From assembly GCA_036259835.1 (NCBI GenBank), contig DATABA010000005.1:1-22925 (forward strand): a stretch of DNA of 22,925 nt, in the 5' to 3' direction. The stretch comes from JALYGK01 sp036259835 (GTDB lineage Bacteria; Actinomycetota; UBA4738). A program made the translations under genes and the position numbers. This document shows positions 14,033-21,484 of this stretch, piece after piece. A model generated the notes under the pieces. The model was not told the DNA's origin and did not search any database. It worked only from the letters and a program-made list of their open reading frames with translations. Each line of letters opens with the position of its first letter. The stretch's first letter is position 1.

Positions 14033-15220
14033 CTACACGTCCCATCGGACGTCCAGATGAAGCGGCCGGCGAAATTCCCAGCCGCTGAGCTCGATCGGAT
14101 GACTGTCGTCGAGCCGCAGGTTCGGGAGACGGTCGAACAGCACCCGGAAGGCCGTTCGGGTCGTGGCGCGAGCGAGCCATGCGCCGACACAGTGATGGCT
14201 GCCGGTGGCGAACGCCAGATGGGCGCCCTTGCGATGGATGTTGTAGTCATCGGGCGCATCCCAGTGCCGCTCGTCGCGGTTTGCGGACGCGACAACGGCG
14301 GCGATCAGCGCATCCTTCTCCAGTTTGACGCCCCCGATCTCCGCTTCACGCGTCAACTGTCGCGTCGACGTCCCGACCGGAGAATGCCACCGCAGCCCTT
14401 CCTCCACCGCGGGCTTGATCAGCCCCGGATCGGCCTTCACCTGATCCGCTTGCTCGGGATGGGAGAGGAGTGCCCACAGGCCAATCCCCACGGCGTCGCC
14501 GGGCTCCTGCATGCCGCCAACGATCATCACTTTGAGGTTGGCGTAGATCTCTTCTGGCGTCAGTCGCTCGCCGTCGACTTCTGAATGGAGCATCCGGGAG
14601 AGGATCGAGTCGTCGGGTTCCTTCTCGAGCTGCTCCAGAAGCTTGGCGACCGTTTCGTTCACTTCTGCGCTCGCGGCGTCGGCAATGCGTTGCTTTTCTG
14701 GATCCCCCTCGAAGTTGGCGGCACCGGTCGCCAGGTCCGCGAACCAGTGGCGGAGCGTGTCGTCGGGGAGCCCGCCCAACCCGAGGACGCGCTTCAGGAC
14801 TCGAACCGAAAGAGGCTCGCAAAAGGTGTGCACCAGCTCGACCTCGCCGCGCTCATGGAAGCCATCGATCAGCTCATTGGCAATCGGGGCAATGACCTCC
14901 TCGATGTAGGGACGGACGGCTCCCGGACGGAAGGCGGGCTCGATGATCGAACGAATTCGGCGGTGGTAGGCCCCTTCGGATCCAAGGAGGTTCTTGCCGA
15001 AGGTCCTGTTTAGCGTGGACGGTTCCGTCTCGGCCGTGAAGACGTCGGGGTTCTCGTCCACATGCATGACGTCGTCCCACCGGGTGACCAGCCACAGCCC
15101 GACGGACTCCACCCAACTGACCGGTTCCTGGTCGCGAAGCCGCTTGTAGATCGGGTACGGATCCCGCTCCAGGTCCTCGACGGTGATCGACTGGCCGACG
15201 CTCACTTCACCGACGCTCAT
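14033..15220 (-). CDS. Cytochrome P450 with unusual I-helix, possible aryl hydroxylase or O-demethylase
   Basis: A 395-residue soluble bacterial P450. The haem-binding loop is FATGSHHCVG with ligand Cys344. The K-helix ExxR is Glu274-Arg277, followed by the Pro-containing meander. The I-helix reads VGGMQEPGDA at residues 234-243, lacking the usual acid-Thr pair (A-G-x-D/E-T) used to protonate oxygen. As I remember, CYP255A guaiacol O-demethylases (GcoA) have a similar GG-x-x-EP-x-D pattern, which would suit a gene feeding catechols to LigAB. The ATG at 15220 overlaps the upstream stop (ATGA) and has GGGAG before it. No ferredoxin or P450 reductase is in the window, so electrons must come from elsewhere, unless the flavoprotein encoded just upstream takes part. 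Confidence 0.9.
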   Translation of the reverse strand: MSVGEVSVGQSITVEDLERDPYPIYKRLRDQEPVSWVESVGLWLVTRWDDVMHVDENPDVFTAETEPSTLNRTFGKNLLGSEGAYHRRIRSIIEPAFRPGAVRPYIEEVIAPIANELIDGFHERGEVELVHTFCEPLSVRVLKRVLGLGGLPDDTLRHWFADLATGAANFEGDPEKQRIADAASAEVNETVAKLLEQLEKEPDDSILSRMLHSEVDGERLTPEEIYANLKVMIVGGMQEPGDAVGIGLWALLSHPEQADQVKADPGLIKPAVEEGLRWHSPVGTSTRQLTREAEIGGVKLEKDALIAAVVASANRDERHWDAPDDYNIHRKGAHLAFATGSHHCVGAWLARATTRTAFRVLFDRLPNLRLDDSHPIELSGWEFRRPLHLDVRWDV

Positions 15221-16233
15221 GGCTGCTCCCGCATCGCCTGCTCGTACGTCATTACGTTATCCGCTGCATCTCCGATGATGCCAGCCGCGTCCGTGTCCTG
15301 CTCGCCCAGGTACTTGGCGAGCTCCTCGATGGCTCGGGTCAGCGCAGCGGGTCCCTCGGTCATCACGGCCGTCGTCATCTGCACCGCGCTCGCTCCCGCT
15401 AACAGGAAACGGGCGACATCTCGCCCGTCGCGGGCGCCGTTCGTTCCGATGACCGGGACGTCCGGGCCGAGGAAGTGCCGTACCTTGGCGATCGACCGCA
15501 GGGTCATTGGAAGCGCCCAGGCGCCGCCGACTGCTCCGAACGTTCCCAGGACAGGCCGTCGCGAGGCCAGGTCGGGAACGAAGCCCATGTAACGACCGGA
15601 AAGGCAGACGGCATCCGCGCCGGCGCTGATCGCGGTGGCCGAAGCTTCCACCGCATCGATGTCACCTCCGAGCTTGACGGTAAGCGGGATGGAAACCGCC
15701 TCCCTGATCGGACGGACCAGTTCACTGACGGCGGTCGGGGTGCTGGCGGCGCGAATCGCGCCGGCGACCGCTTCCTGGGCATGTGGCGCTCCCACGTTCA
15801 ATTCCAGCCAGCGGAGCCCGGCCGCCTCGAAGTCCTTGGCGCGCCGGGCCGCTTCCCCGGGGTCCGAGACGATCAGGCTCGGCACGACGTACGAATTCAT
15901 CCTTTGGGCGTGGCGGTCGAGGTCGGCGAGCAGTTCCGCCCACTGATCGAAGTCGACGCTCGGGAGGCCCGAGCGGTTGAACAGCGTCGCACTCCGTGGC
16001 GCTGGTCCCCACGGCAGGGGCTCCCATCGGTCGTCGAGGAGCACGTATTCGGCGGCGGCGAGCTGTTCGGCGGCGACCCCTGATTCGTTGGTCGACTTCG
16101 CCACGACGGCGGCGGCGCCGGCGTCGACGGCGGCGCGGATCCCGTCCCGGTCCATGGTTGCCTCACCCGAACCCGCCATCACCGGGTTCTTGAGATGGAG
16201 CGGGCCCACCGTGACGGAGAGGCCGGCGTCCAC
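15217..16233 (-). CDS. Dihydroorotate-dehydrogenase-like flavoprotein
   Basis: A 338-residue FMN-binding TIM-barrel protein of the dihydroorotate/dihydropyrimidine dehydrogenase family. Visible are LKNPVMAGSGEA at the N-terminus, VVAKSTNESG, LELNVGAPHA, LTVKLGGDI (the flavin-contacting lysine) and the phosphate-binding end IGTNGARDGRDVARFLLAGASAVQM. It lacks the C-terminal ferredoxin domain of PreA, and there is no PyrK or PreT partner. Family members act on C=C bonds next to a carbonyl. The GTG start at 16233 directly follows the aldolase stop with no gap, and its stop overlaps the P450 start (ATGA). True pyrimidine biosynthesis is unlikely given this context and the changed substrate-loop residues. 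Possible roles are reduction of an unsaturated ring-cleavage intermediate or electron supply; both are inference. Confidence 0.85.
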   Translation of the reverse strand: MDAGLSVTVGPLHLKNPVMAGSGEATMDRDGIRAAVDAGAAAVVAKSTNESGVAAEQLAAAEYVLLDDRWEPLPWGPAPRSATLFNRSGLPSVDFDQWAELLADLDRHAQRMNSYVVPSLIVSDPGEAARRAKDFEAAGLRWLELNVGAPHAQEAVAGAIRAASTPTAVSELVRPIREAVSIPLTVKLGGDIDAVEASATAISAGADAVCLSGRYMGFVPDLASRRPVLGTFGAVGGAWALPMTLRSIAKVRHFLGPDVPVIGTNGARDGRDVARFLLAGASAVQMTTAVMTEGPAALTRAIEELAKYLGEQDTDAAGIIGDAADNVMTYEQAMREQP

Positions 16234-17004
16234 CTACTGCCGGCGTCCCTCACTCAGGGCGGCGCGCGCCTCGGCGAGCGCGCTCTTCGCCGCCGACTGC
16301 AGCAATGCCAGGTCGGAGGAGAGCGCCACGTAGCGCATACCGTCCCGGATGTCAGTCGGGCTCGCCGCGTACGCTCCCAGGGTCACGCCGGCGGAGACCG
16401 CGGCCTTCTGGATTTCGTCGATCCTCGCCGAGAGCGCGTCCTTGTCGAGGCCGAGTTCGACCAGCAGATCGACGGCTCCGATGAACGCCACGTCGAGGCC
16501 CGCCTCGAGGATGGCGTCGAGCGGGTCGTCGGTCTCGGCTGCCTCGATCTGTCCCACGAGAACCGGCGGTGGCGCCTGCACGACCTCCTGAAGAGGACGG
16601 GACCCATACCCGGCTGCGGGCTGCGCGAGCGAGACGGAGCGTCGTCCGGCGGGCGGATACGTGGTCGCGGCCTTCAACTTGATCACTTGGTCCACCCGGC
16701 GTACGTCCGACAGTTGGATACCCGCCGCGCCTGCTTCGAGAAGCTGATTGATGATGCCGTCATCAACGGTCGGAACTCGAGCAACCGCGGGGACGCCAAT
16801 GGCGAGCGCATGTCGCACCAGTAGAAGCGCGCTCGATAGATCGAGTTGTGAGTGTTCCATGTCGATGAGGACGAAATCGAACCCCGCGCCATGAGCAATG
16901 TCGATGGTCTCGAGCGAAGCGAGCTTGATGAACGTCCCGACGACGGGCTGATCGTTCAGGAGCGTCCGTAGCGCCGCATCCTGAGTTGACGAGTCAGGGG
17001 CCAT
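16234..17004 (-). CDS. HpcH/HpaI-family aldolase
   Basis: A 256-residue metal-dependent class II aldolase of the type that splits 4-hydroxy-2-oxo acids into pyruvate and an aldehyde. VVGTFIKLAS, then FDFVLIDMEHSQLD with His51, is the family start and catalytic His region. The candidate metal ligands are Glu154 (GQIEAAE) and Asp179 (FIGAVDL). The residues usually seen at the MVPMVET position are changed here (GIQLSDVRRVDQ), so substrate preference may differ from HpcH. The ATG at 17004 lacks a ribosome-binding site and is only 17 bp from the divergent aldehyde dehydrogenase start. This is the first gene of the nine-gene operon. As the last step of meta-cleavage pathways such an enzyme yields pyruvate, which suits the ring-opening genes downstream. 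Confidence 0.9.
   Translation of the reverse strand: MAPDSSTQDAALRTLLNDQPVVGTFIKLASLETIDIAHGAGFDFVLIDMEHSQLDLSSALLLVRHALAIGVPAVARVPTVDDGIINQLLEAGAAGIQLSDVRRVDQVIKLKAATTYPPAGRRSVSLAQPAAGYGSRPLQEVVQAPPPVLVGQIEAAETDDPLDAILEAGLDVAFIGAVDLLVELGLDKDALSARIDEIQKAAVSAGVTLGAYAASPTDIRDGMRYVALSSDLALLQSAAKSALAEARAALSEGRRQ
16980..16998. promoter_or_regulatory. Imperfect 19-bp palindrome near the divergent aldolase/ALDH starts
   Basis: CCTGAGTTGACGAGTCAGG pairs at 7 of 9 positions, with perfect 5-bp outer arms. It lies inside the first codons of the aldolase gene and 24 bp before the aldehyde dehydrogenase ATG, where a + strand promoter must lie because only 17 bp separate the two start codons. It may be an operator for the + strand genes, but a coding-sequence coincidence is possible. 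Confidence 0.25.
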
Positions 17005-17021
17005 CTGGAACGTTGTCTCAC

Positions 17022-18497
17022 ATGGTAAGCACGGGCGCAACGCGCGACCGCCCGCTTACAACACCGACGCGCGGCCACATCATCGGTGGCGAAGAAGTGC
17101 CCCCGGCTTCCGCCGAGACGTTCGAGACGCTCGATCCCGCGACCGCGCTCCCGCTGGCCCGACTGGCCCTTGGAGACCGCCAAGACGTCGACCGCGCCGT
17201 TCGCGCCGCCAGGGCTGCCCAAGCCGCCTGGGGCGCCGTCGACCCGATGGATCGGACGCGTCTGCTGATGCGAATGGCCGAGCTCATCGAACGCGAGGCC
17301 GACTCCCTGGCCGAAACGGAGAGCCTTGACGTGGGCAAGCCAATCCGCGAAGCGAAAGGCCGTGACCTCCCCACGGTCGTTCGCACGTGGCTCTACTACG
17401 CCGGGTGGCCGACGAAGATCACGGGCACGACGAATCCTGCGGATCCCGGCGTGTTCACGTACGCGCTCCGCGAACCGCTCGGAGTGGTCGGGGTGATCAC
17501 TCCCTGGAACTTTCCCGCCGTCATTGCCTCGTGGAAGATCGCGCCCGCTCTAGCGTGTGGCAACACTGTGGTCCACAAGCCCGCCGAAGAGGCGCCGCTC
17601 ACCTCGCTTCGGCTTGCGGAGCTCGCCCTGGAGGCCGGCTTCCCGCCGGGCGTGTGGAACGTCGTCACCGGGGAGGCGGAAGCCGGGGCGGCGCTTGCCG
17701 CACACGATGACGTCGACAAGATCTCGTTCACGGGTTCGACGGAGGTCGGACGAGAGATCCAGCGGGCCGCCGCCGGCAACCTGAAGCGCCTCACGCTCGA
17801 GCTCGGAGGAAAGTCCGCGAACGTCGTGCTGGAGGACGCCGACCTAGAGTCGGCCGTGGAAGGGGCCATGCGGGCAACCTTCCGTAACCAGGGACAGGTC
17901 TGCACGGCCGGCGGACGGCTGGTGGCCCACCAGCGGATCGCCGGGGACCTCGTCGAACGTGTGGTGGATCGGGTGTCGGAGCTTCAGATGGGCCGAGGTC
18001 TTGACCCGAAGACCGAGGTCGGGCCGCTGGTCTCGGCACGCCAGCGCGACCATGTGTTGGACCTCTACTCCGCCGCGGTGGCCGAAGGCGCGAAGCCCGC
18101 GGTCGGGGGAGGGCCGGCGAGCATCGCCGAATTCCCCAAAGGGTTCTTCGTCGAGCCGACCGTCTTCGTGGAGACCCGCAACGACATGCGGATCAACCGG
18201 GAGGAGATCTTTGGGCCGGCGGTCGCCGTGATTGCAGTCGGAGACGAGGAGGAGGCCGTCCGAGTGGCGAATGACACGAAATTCGGATTGGCCGCCGCGG
18301 TGTGGACTCGGGACGGAGCGAGAGCGCACCGCGTCGCTCGCGCGCTCAATGCGGGAACGATCTGGGTGAACATGTACGGAGGCCTCGATCCGTACGCGCC
18401 GTACGGCGGGCGCGGATTGTCGGGCCACGGCTACGAACTCGGGCCACAGACGATCGACGAATACACCCAATGGAAGACCGTGAGGAATTCGATCTGA
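17022..18497 (+). CDS. NAD(P)-dependent aldehyde dehydrogenase
   Basis: A 491-residue aldehyde dehydrogenase that oxidises an aldehyde to a carboxylic acid. It has TPWNFP with oxyanion-hole Asn163, the FTGSTEVG cofactor loop, the general base Glu260 in LELGGKSA and the nucleophile Cys294 in NQGQVCTAGGR. The C-terminal YGGRGLSGHGYELG and TQWKTV segments resemble betaine-aldehyde, aminobutyraldehyde and phenylacetaldehyde-type enzymes. The ATG at 17022 has no Shine-Dalgarno and is 17 bp from the divergent aldolase start. Its stop overlaps the aminotransferase start (TGATG), so this enzyme probably oxidises the aldehyde that the aminotransferase makes. The aldolase also yields an aldehyde, so a role in the divergent operon is possible too. 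The substrate is not decided. Confidence 0.93.
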   Translation: MVSTGATRDRPLTTPTRGHIIGGEEVPPASAETFETLDPATALPLARLALGDRQDVDRAVRAARAAQAAWGAVDPMDRTRLLMRMAELIEREADSLAETESLDVGKPIREAKGRDLPTVVRTWLYYAGWPTKITGTTNPADPGVFTYALREPLGVVGVITPWNFPAVIASWKIAPALACGNTVVHKPAEEAPLTSLRLAELALEAGFPPGVWNVVTGEAEAGAALAAHDDVDKISFTGSTEVGREIQRAAAGNLKRLTLELGGKSANVVLEDADLESAVEGAMRATFRNQGQVCTAGGRLVAHQRIAGDLVERVVDRVSELQMGRGLDPKTEVGPLVSARQRDHVLDLYSAAVAEGAKPAVGGGPASIAEFPKGFFVEPTVFVETRNDMRINREEIFGPAVAVIAVGDEEEAVRVANDTKFGLAAAVWTRDGARAHRVARALNAGTIWVNMYGGLDPYAPYGGRGLSGHGYELGPQTIDEYTQWKTVRNSI

Positions 18498-19771
18498 TGC
18501 AGGACCAAGACCTTGCCAAGCTCGACATGGCCCACATCCTGCATCCGCACGCCACCGTGGGAGCGCCGACGCCGCCGCTCATCGTCGCTCGGGGTGAGGG
18601 CGCGCTGATCTGGGACGTGGATGGCAAGCAGTACATCGACGGAACCTGTGGCCTCTGGCAGTGTGCGGTGGGGCACGGACGTAAAGAGCTGGCCCGAGCG
18701 GCCGCCGAGCAGCTCGAACGGCTCGAGTTCTATCCGTCGTTTTGGGATCTCTCGAACGAGCCGGCCATTCGACTGGCCGCTCGCCTGGTTTCGCTCGCGC
18801 CGGACGGCCTGGAAACCGTCTTCTACACGAACGGCGGCTCCGAAGGAGTGGAGACCGCGATCAAGCTCGCCCGACGGGCCTGGCACGCGCAAGAAAAGCC
18901 GGAGCGCAACGTGATCTTGTCGCGCAAGAGCGCGTACCACGGCGTGGCCTCCGCTTCGTTGGCCGCAACGGGAATTGCCCCGTTGAAAGAGGGATTTGAT
19001 CCGCTGCCTCCTGGGTTCGTGCACCTCACCACCCCGAGCGCACTGTCCGTCGGACCGAACGCGACCGAGGTACTTCTGGACGACCTGAACCGGACCATTC
19101 AGGAGATCGGACCCGAGAACATCGGGGCGTTCATCGGCGAGCCGGTGATGGGCGTGGGGGGGATGATCCCTCCGCCCGAGGGCTACTGGGACGGCGTTCA
19201 GGACGTGCTTCGTCGACACGGCATCCTCCTCATCGCGGACGAGGTCGTGACGGCGTACGGGCGGATCGGGCACTGGTTCGGCTCGGAGCGTTACGGGCTT
19301 CGGCCGGACATCATCGTCACGGCCAAGGCTCTCACCAGCGGGTACATCCCCATGGGCGCCGTGCTGATCGGCGGCCGCGTGATCGACATGCTGGCGGACA
19401 AGCCCTTCAGGCACGGATTCACGTACAACGGCCACCCCGTCGGGGCTGCCGTCGCGCTGGCGAACCTGGACATCATTGAACACGAAGGTTTGCTGGAGCG
19501 GGCGAAGGAGATGGGCGCCTACATGCTTGAGCAGCTCGAGCCGCTCGCGAAATTGGGCGCCGTCGCAGAGGTGCGTGGGGTCGGGCTGATGCTCGGTGTC
19601 GAGCTCCCGGAGGGGTTCGACGCTGCGCCGGTGGCCACGGGATGCCGCGAAGGGGGCGTGATCGTTCGAGCCACGGGCCAGAAGATCGTGATGTCGCCGC
19701 CGCTCATCATCGAAAAAGAGCAGATCGACGGCATCGTGGGGGTGTTATCCGGCGAGCTCGAAAAGCTCTGA
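18497..19771 (+). CDS. Class III (omega) aminotransferase, PLP-dependent
   Basis: A 424-residue fold-type I aminotransferase of the beta-alanine/taurine/omega-amine--pyruvate group. YTNGGSEGVETAIKLAR binds the cofactor phosphate, AYHG carries the stacking residue region, Asp248 in LLIADEVVTAYGR pairs with the pyridine nitrogen, and Lys277 in TAKALTSGYIPMG forms the Schiff base. The N-terminal DVDGKQYIDGTCGLW motif is typical of pyruvate-using omega-aminotransferases. The ATG at 18497 overlaps the aldehyde dehydrogenase stop (TGATG) and has GAGGAA upstream; an in-frame ATG at 18470 is less likely. With the aldehyde dehydrogenase it would convert an amine to an acid, and pyruvate from the divergent aldolase is a natural amino acceptor. 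The donor is not known. Confidence 0.92.
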   Translation: MQDQDLAKLDMAHILHPHATVGAPTPPLIVARGEGALIWDVDGKQYIDGTCGLWQCAVGHGRKELARAAAEQLERLEFYPSFWDLSNEPAIRLAARLVSLAPDGLETVFYTNGGSEGVETAIKLARRAWHAQEKPERNVILSRKSAYHGVASASLAATGIAPLKEGFDPLPPGFVHLTTPSALSVGPNATEVLLDDLNRTIQEIGPENIGAFIGEPVMGVGGMIPPPEGYWDGVQDVLRRHGILLIADEVVTAYGRIGHWFGSERYGLRPDIIVTAKALTSGYIPMGAVLIGGRVIDMLADKPFRHGFTYNGHPVGAAVALANLDIIEHEGLLERAKEMGAYMLEQLEPLAKLGAVAEVRGVGLMLGVELPEGFDAAPVATGCREGGVIVRATGQKIVMSPPLIIEKEQIDGIVGVLSGELEKL

Positions 19772-19803
19772 CGCTTGCGGCGACCGACGAAAGGAGAGCG
19801 TGA

Positions 19804-20160
19804 ATGCGAGCTGTGCGATGGGACGAGATCCCCGGCGAGTTCGTGCGAGAGGGAGTTCGTCGCCGCGGTTTCGGAACGAAGGATTGCCTGCTGGTGATGA
19901 ACGAATGCTCACCAGGCATGGATCTCAGGCCGCACACTCACGAGTTCGATCAAATCGCGATGATCCTTTCGGGACGGGCGAACTACTACGTGGATGGAGA
20001 GCCGAACGAGATGGGCCCGGGCTCCGTGCTCCTCATCCCGGCGGGGAAGGAGCACTACATCGAGCCGGTCGGGGAGGAGGTGGTGAAGAACATCGACGTG
20101 TTCACGCCGCTCCGGGAGGACCTGGCCCACCTCATCGACTGGATGAACGAAGAGAAGTAA
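19804..20160 (+). CDS. Cupin-domain protein
   Basis: A 118-residue single-domain cupin. Motif 1 is RPHTHEFDQIAMILSG with His44, His46 and Gln50 (the usual Glu position); motif 2 is GSVLLIPAGKEHYIE with His84. These three histidines and the glutamine can bind a metal ion. AAGGAGAG about 6 nt before the ATG gives a good start. It lies 32 bp after the aminotransferase and ends 6 bp before the convergent nitrilase gene. Such small cupins serve as isomerases, lyases, dioxygenases or sensors in catabolic clusters, and sequence alone does not say which. Its placement suggests a role in the same amine pathway. Confidence 0.88.
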   Translation: MRAVRWDEIPGEFVREGVRRRGFGTKDCLLVMNECSPGMDLRPHTHEFDQIAMILSGRANYYVDGEPNEMGPGSVLLIPAGKEHYIEPVGEEVVKNIDVFTPLREDLAHLIDWMNEEK

Positions 20161-20166
20161 CCCGGC

Positions 20167-21459
20167 TTAGGCCTCTTCGCCGTCCCACTCGTCCCAGAGG
20201 TGCTTGGTTCGCTCCCACTCCTGCTCGGGCGGGGCTTCGCCCGCTGACTGGAAACGCGCTCCCGGGAACGAGTTGGCCGGCGGCGTGAACGTTCCCCGCT
20301 CGATCAGCCGGCGGATGTTGTCTCGGTAGACGTCGTCCACGTCGGCGTGGGACTTGGGATCGTCCCGAAGCCACAGGTTCTTCGGGTGAATCGGGGCCTC
20401 GTACATCTTGCGGAAGACCTCGGTACGGAGGTCCTTGATCCAGTTGCTGTTCAGGTTCATCACCCGGAACTGGCGGAGCTGCTCGATGTCGATGAGAGCC
20501 GCGACGGCGGTGTTGTAGCCCGACGACTGGTACGCAACGACGTTTCCAAGGTAATCCACGATATGGCTGTTGCCGCCACCGACGTCGAACGGGTGCTTCA
20601 TTCCCGGGTGCAAGAAGACCGGCCCGACGTTGGGACAGATCATGTAGACGGTGTTGAACTGGGCATGCCCCTGGTTCTGGATCATCCAGGTCCCACCGCC
20701 TGGGTAGCCAACCTGCGTCATGGGAATGGCCTCGCTCGGTCGATAGACGACCTCCGCGCCGTTGAAGGCGAGCGCGCGCACGGCCTCGGGATACTCGCCG
20801 TCGCTGCAACAGATGGTCCCGAGATTGCCGATCTCACCGCCGGTCTCCTCACTGGTTCGAAGGACCGGGAAGAACGCGTCGATCCCCTCCCCGAACACCT
20901 CGACCCACCGGTCGTAGACGTCGTGCGGCGTGCACGAACGCTCCCGGCACCACAGATGGTTCTTCGCCGCCTTGTGGACGACCTCTCCGGTCGGTCCGAT
21001 GACGAAGAGTGTGTTGAAGTAGCGGTCCTCCATGATTTCGGGCCACCGCGCCTTGCACTGCACGACGATGTAGGTCTCGTACTGGCGGGCCAGCTCGCCG
21101 AGCACTTTGGTCTCCTGTCCTGGAATGTCAATGTAAAAATCGCGCGCGGCGGTGACGTGGGGGACGTCGAAGACCTCGTCCGTGAACCCGGTCAGCGCAC
21201 CCTCCGCCAGGCACACCAGCTTGACCGGAAGGTTGATGTTGACGGTGGTGACCCCGGCGTGGATCGCGTCCACGATCGTGTCCAGGTTTCTCTGGATGTG
21301 GTCTCGCTTGCTGGTGCCGTACACGACCGTGGAGAGACCGAGCGCGTAATACGGCGCGACAGGTTTTCGCTCCGGCGGACCAGGACTCGATCGGTCAGCC
21401 GACCCCTTGCGCGGGGTGGTCTGTTGACGGCCGCGGCGCGACGTGCGCTCGTTCGGCAT
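20167..21459 (-). CDS. Nitrilase-superfamily C-N hydrolase (amidase type)
   Basis: A 430-residue carbon-nitrogen hydrolase with the catalytic triad Glu86 (CLAEGALTG), Lys166 (AAKNHLW) and Cys218 (TICCSDGEYPE). The Cys-x-D-G-x-Y-P-E form resembles aliphatic amidase and formamidase branches more than true nitrilases. The first 35 residues are a basic, low-complexity extension (RTSRRGRQQTTPRKGS), and the C-terminus carries about 100 residues beyond the core, making the protein longer than the usual 270-350. AGGAAGGA upstream of the ATG at 21459 supports the start. It follows the permease gene by 25 bp, suggesting uptake and hydrolysis of one amide-like substrate. It converges on the cupin gene with a 6-bp gap. 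Release of ammonia or an amine could feed the aminotransferase/aldehyde dehydrogenase pair, but the substrate is unknown. Confidence 0.9.
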   Translation of the reverse strand: MPNERTSRRGRQQTTPRKGSADRSSPGPPERKPVAPYYALGLSTVVYGTSKRDHIQRNLDTIVDAIHAGVTTVNINLPVKLVCLAEGALTGFTDEVFDVPHVTAARDFYIDIPGQETKVLGELARQYETYIVVQCKARWPEIMEDRYFNTLFVIGPTGEVVHKAAKNHLWCRERSCTPHDVYDRWVEVFGEGIDAFFPVLRTSEETGGEIGNLGTICCSDGEYPEAVRALAFNGAEVVYRPSEAIPMTQVGYPGGGTWMIQNQGHAQFNTVYMICPNVGPVFLHPGMKHPFDVGGGNSHIVDYLGNVVAYQSSGYNTAVAALIDIEQLRQFRVMNLNSNWIKDLRTEVFRKMYEAPIHPKNLWLRDDPKSHADVDDVYRDNIRRLIERGTFTPPANSFPGARFQSAGEAPPEQEWERTKHLWDEWDGEEA

Positions 21460-21484
21460 CCGGGTGATCCTTCCTGATCTATCC

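Noticed and set aside
15217..21459. Reductive pyrimidine degradation (PreA-like, nitrilase-type ureidopropionase, aminotransferase, aldehyde dehydrogenase)
   Set aside because: The flavoprotein lacks the PreA ferredoxin domain and a PreT partner, there is no dihydropyrimidinase, and the nitrilase triad context resembles amidases rather than ureidopropionase. Kept only as a weak alternative.
20347..21477. 376-residue open frame on the + strand
   Set aside because: Antisense shadow of the nitrilase-family gene; Val/Asp/His-rich with no motif.
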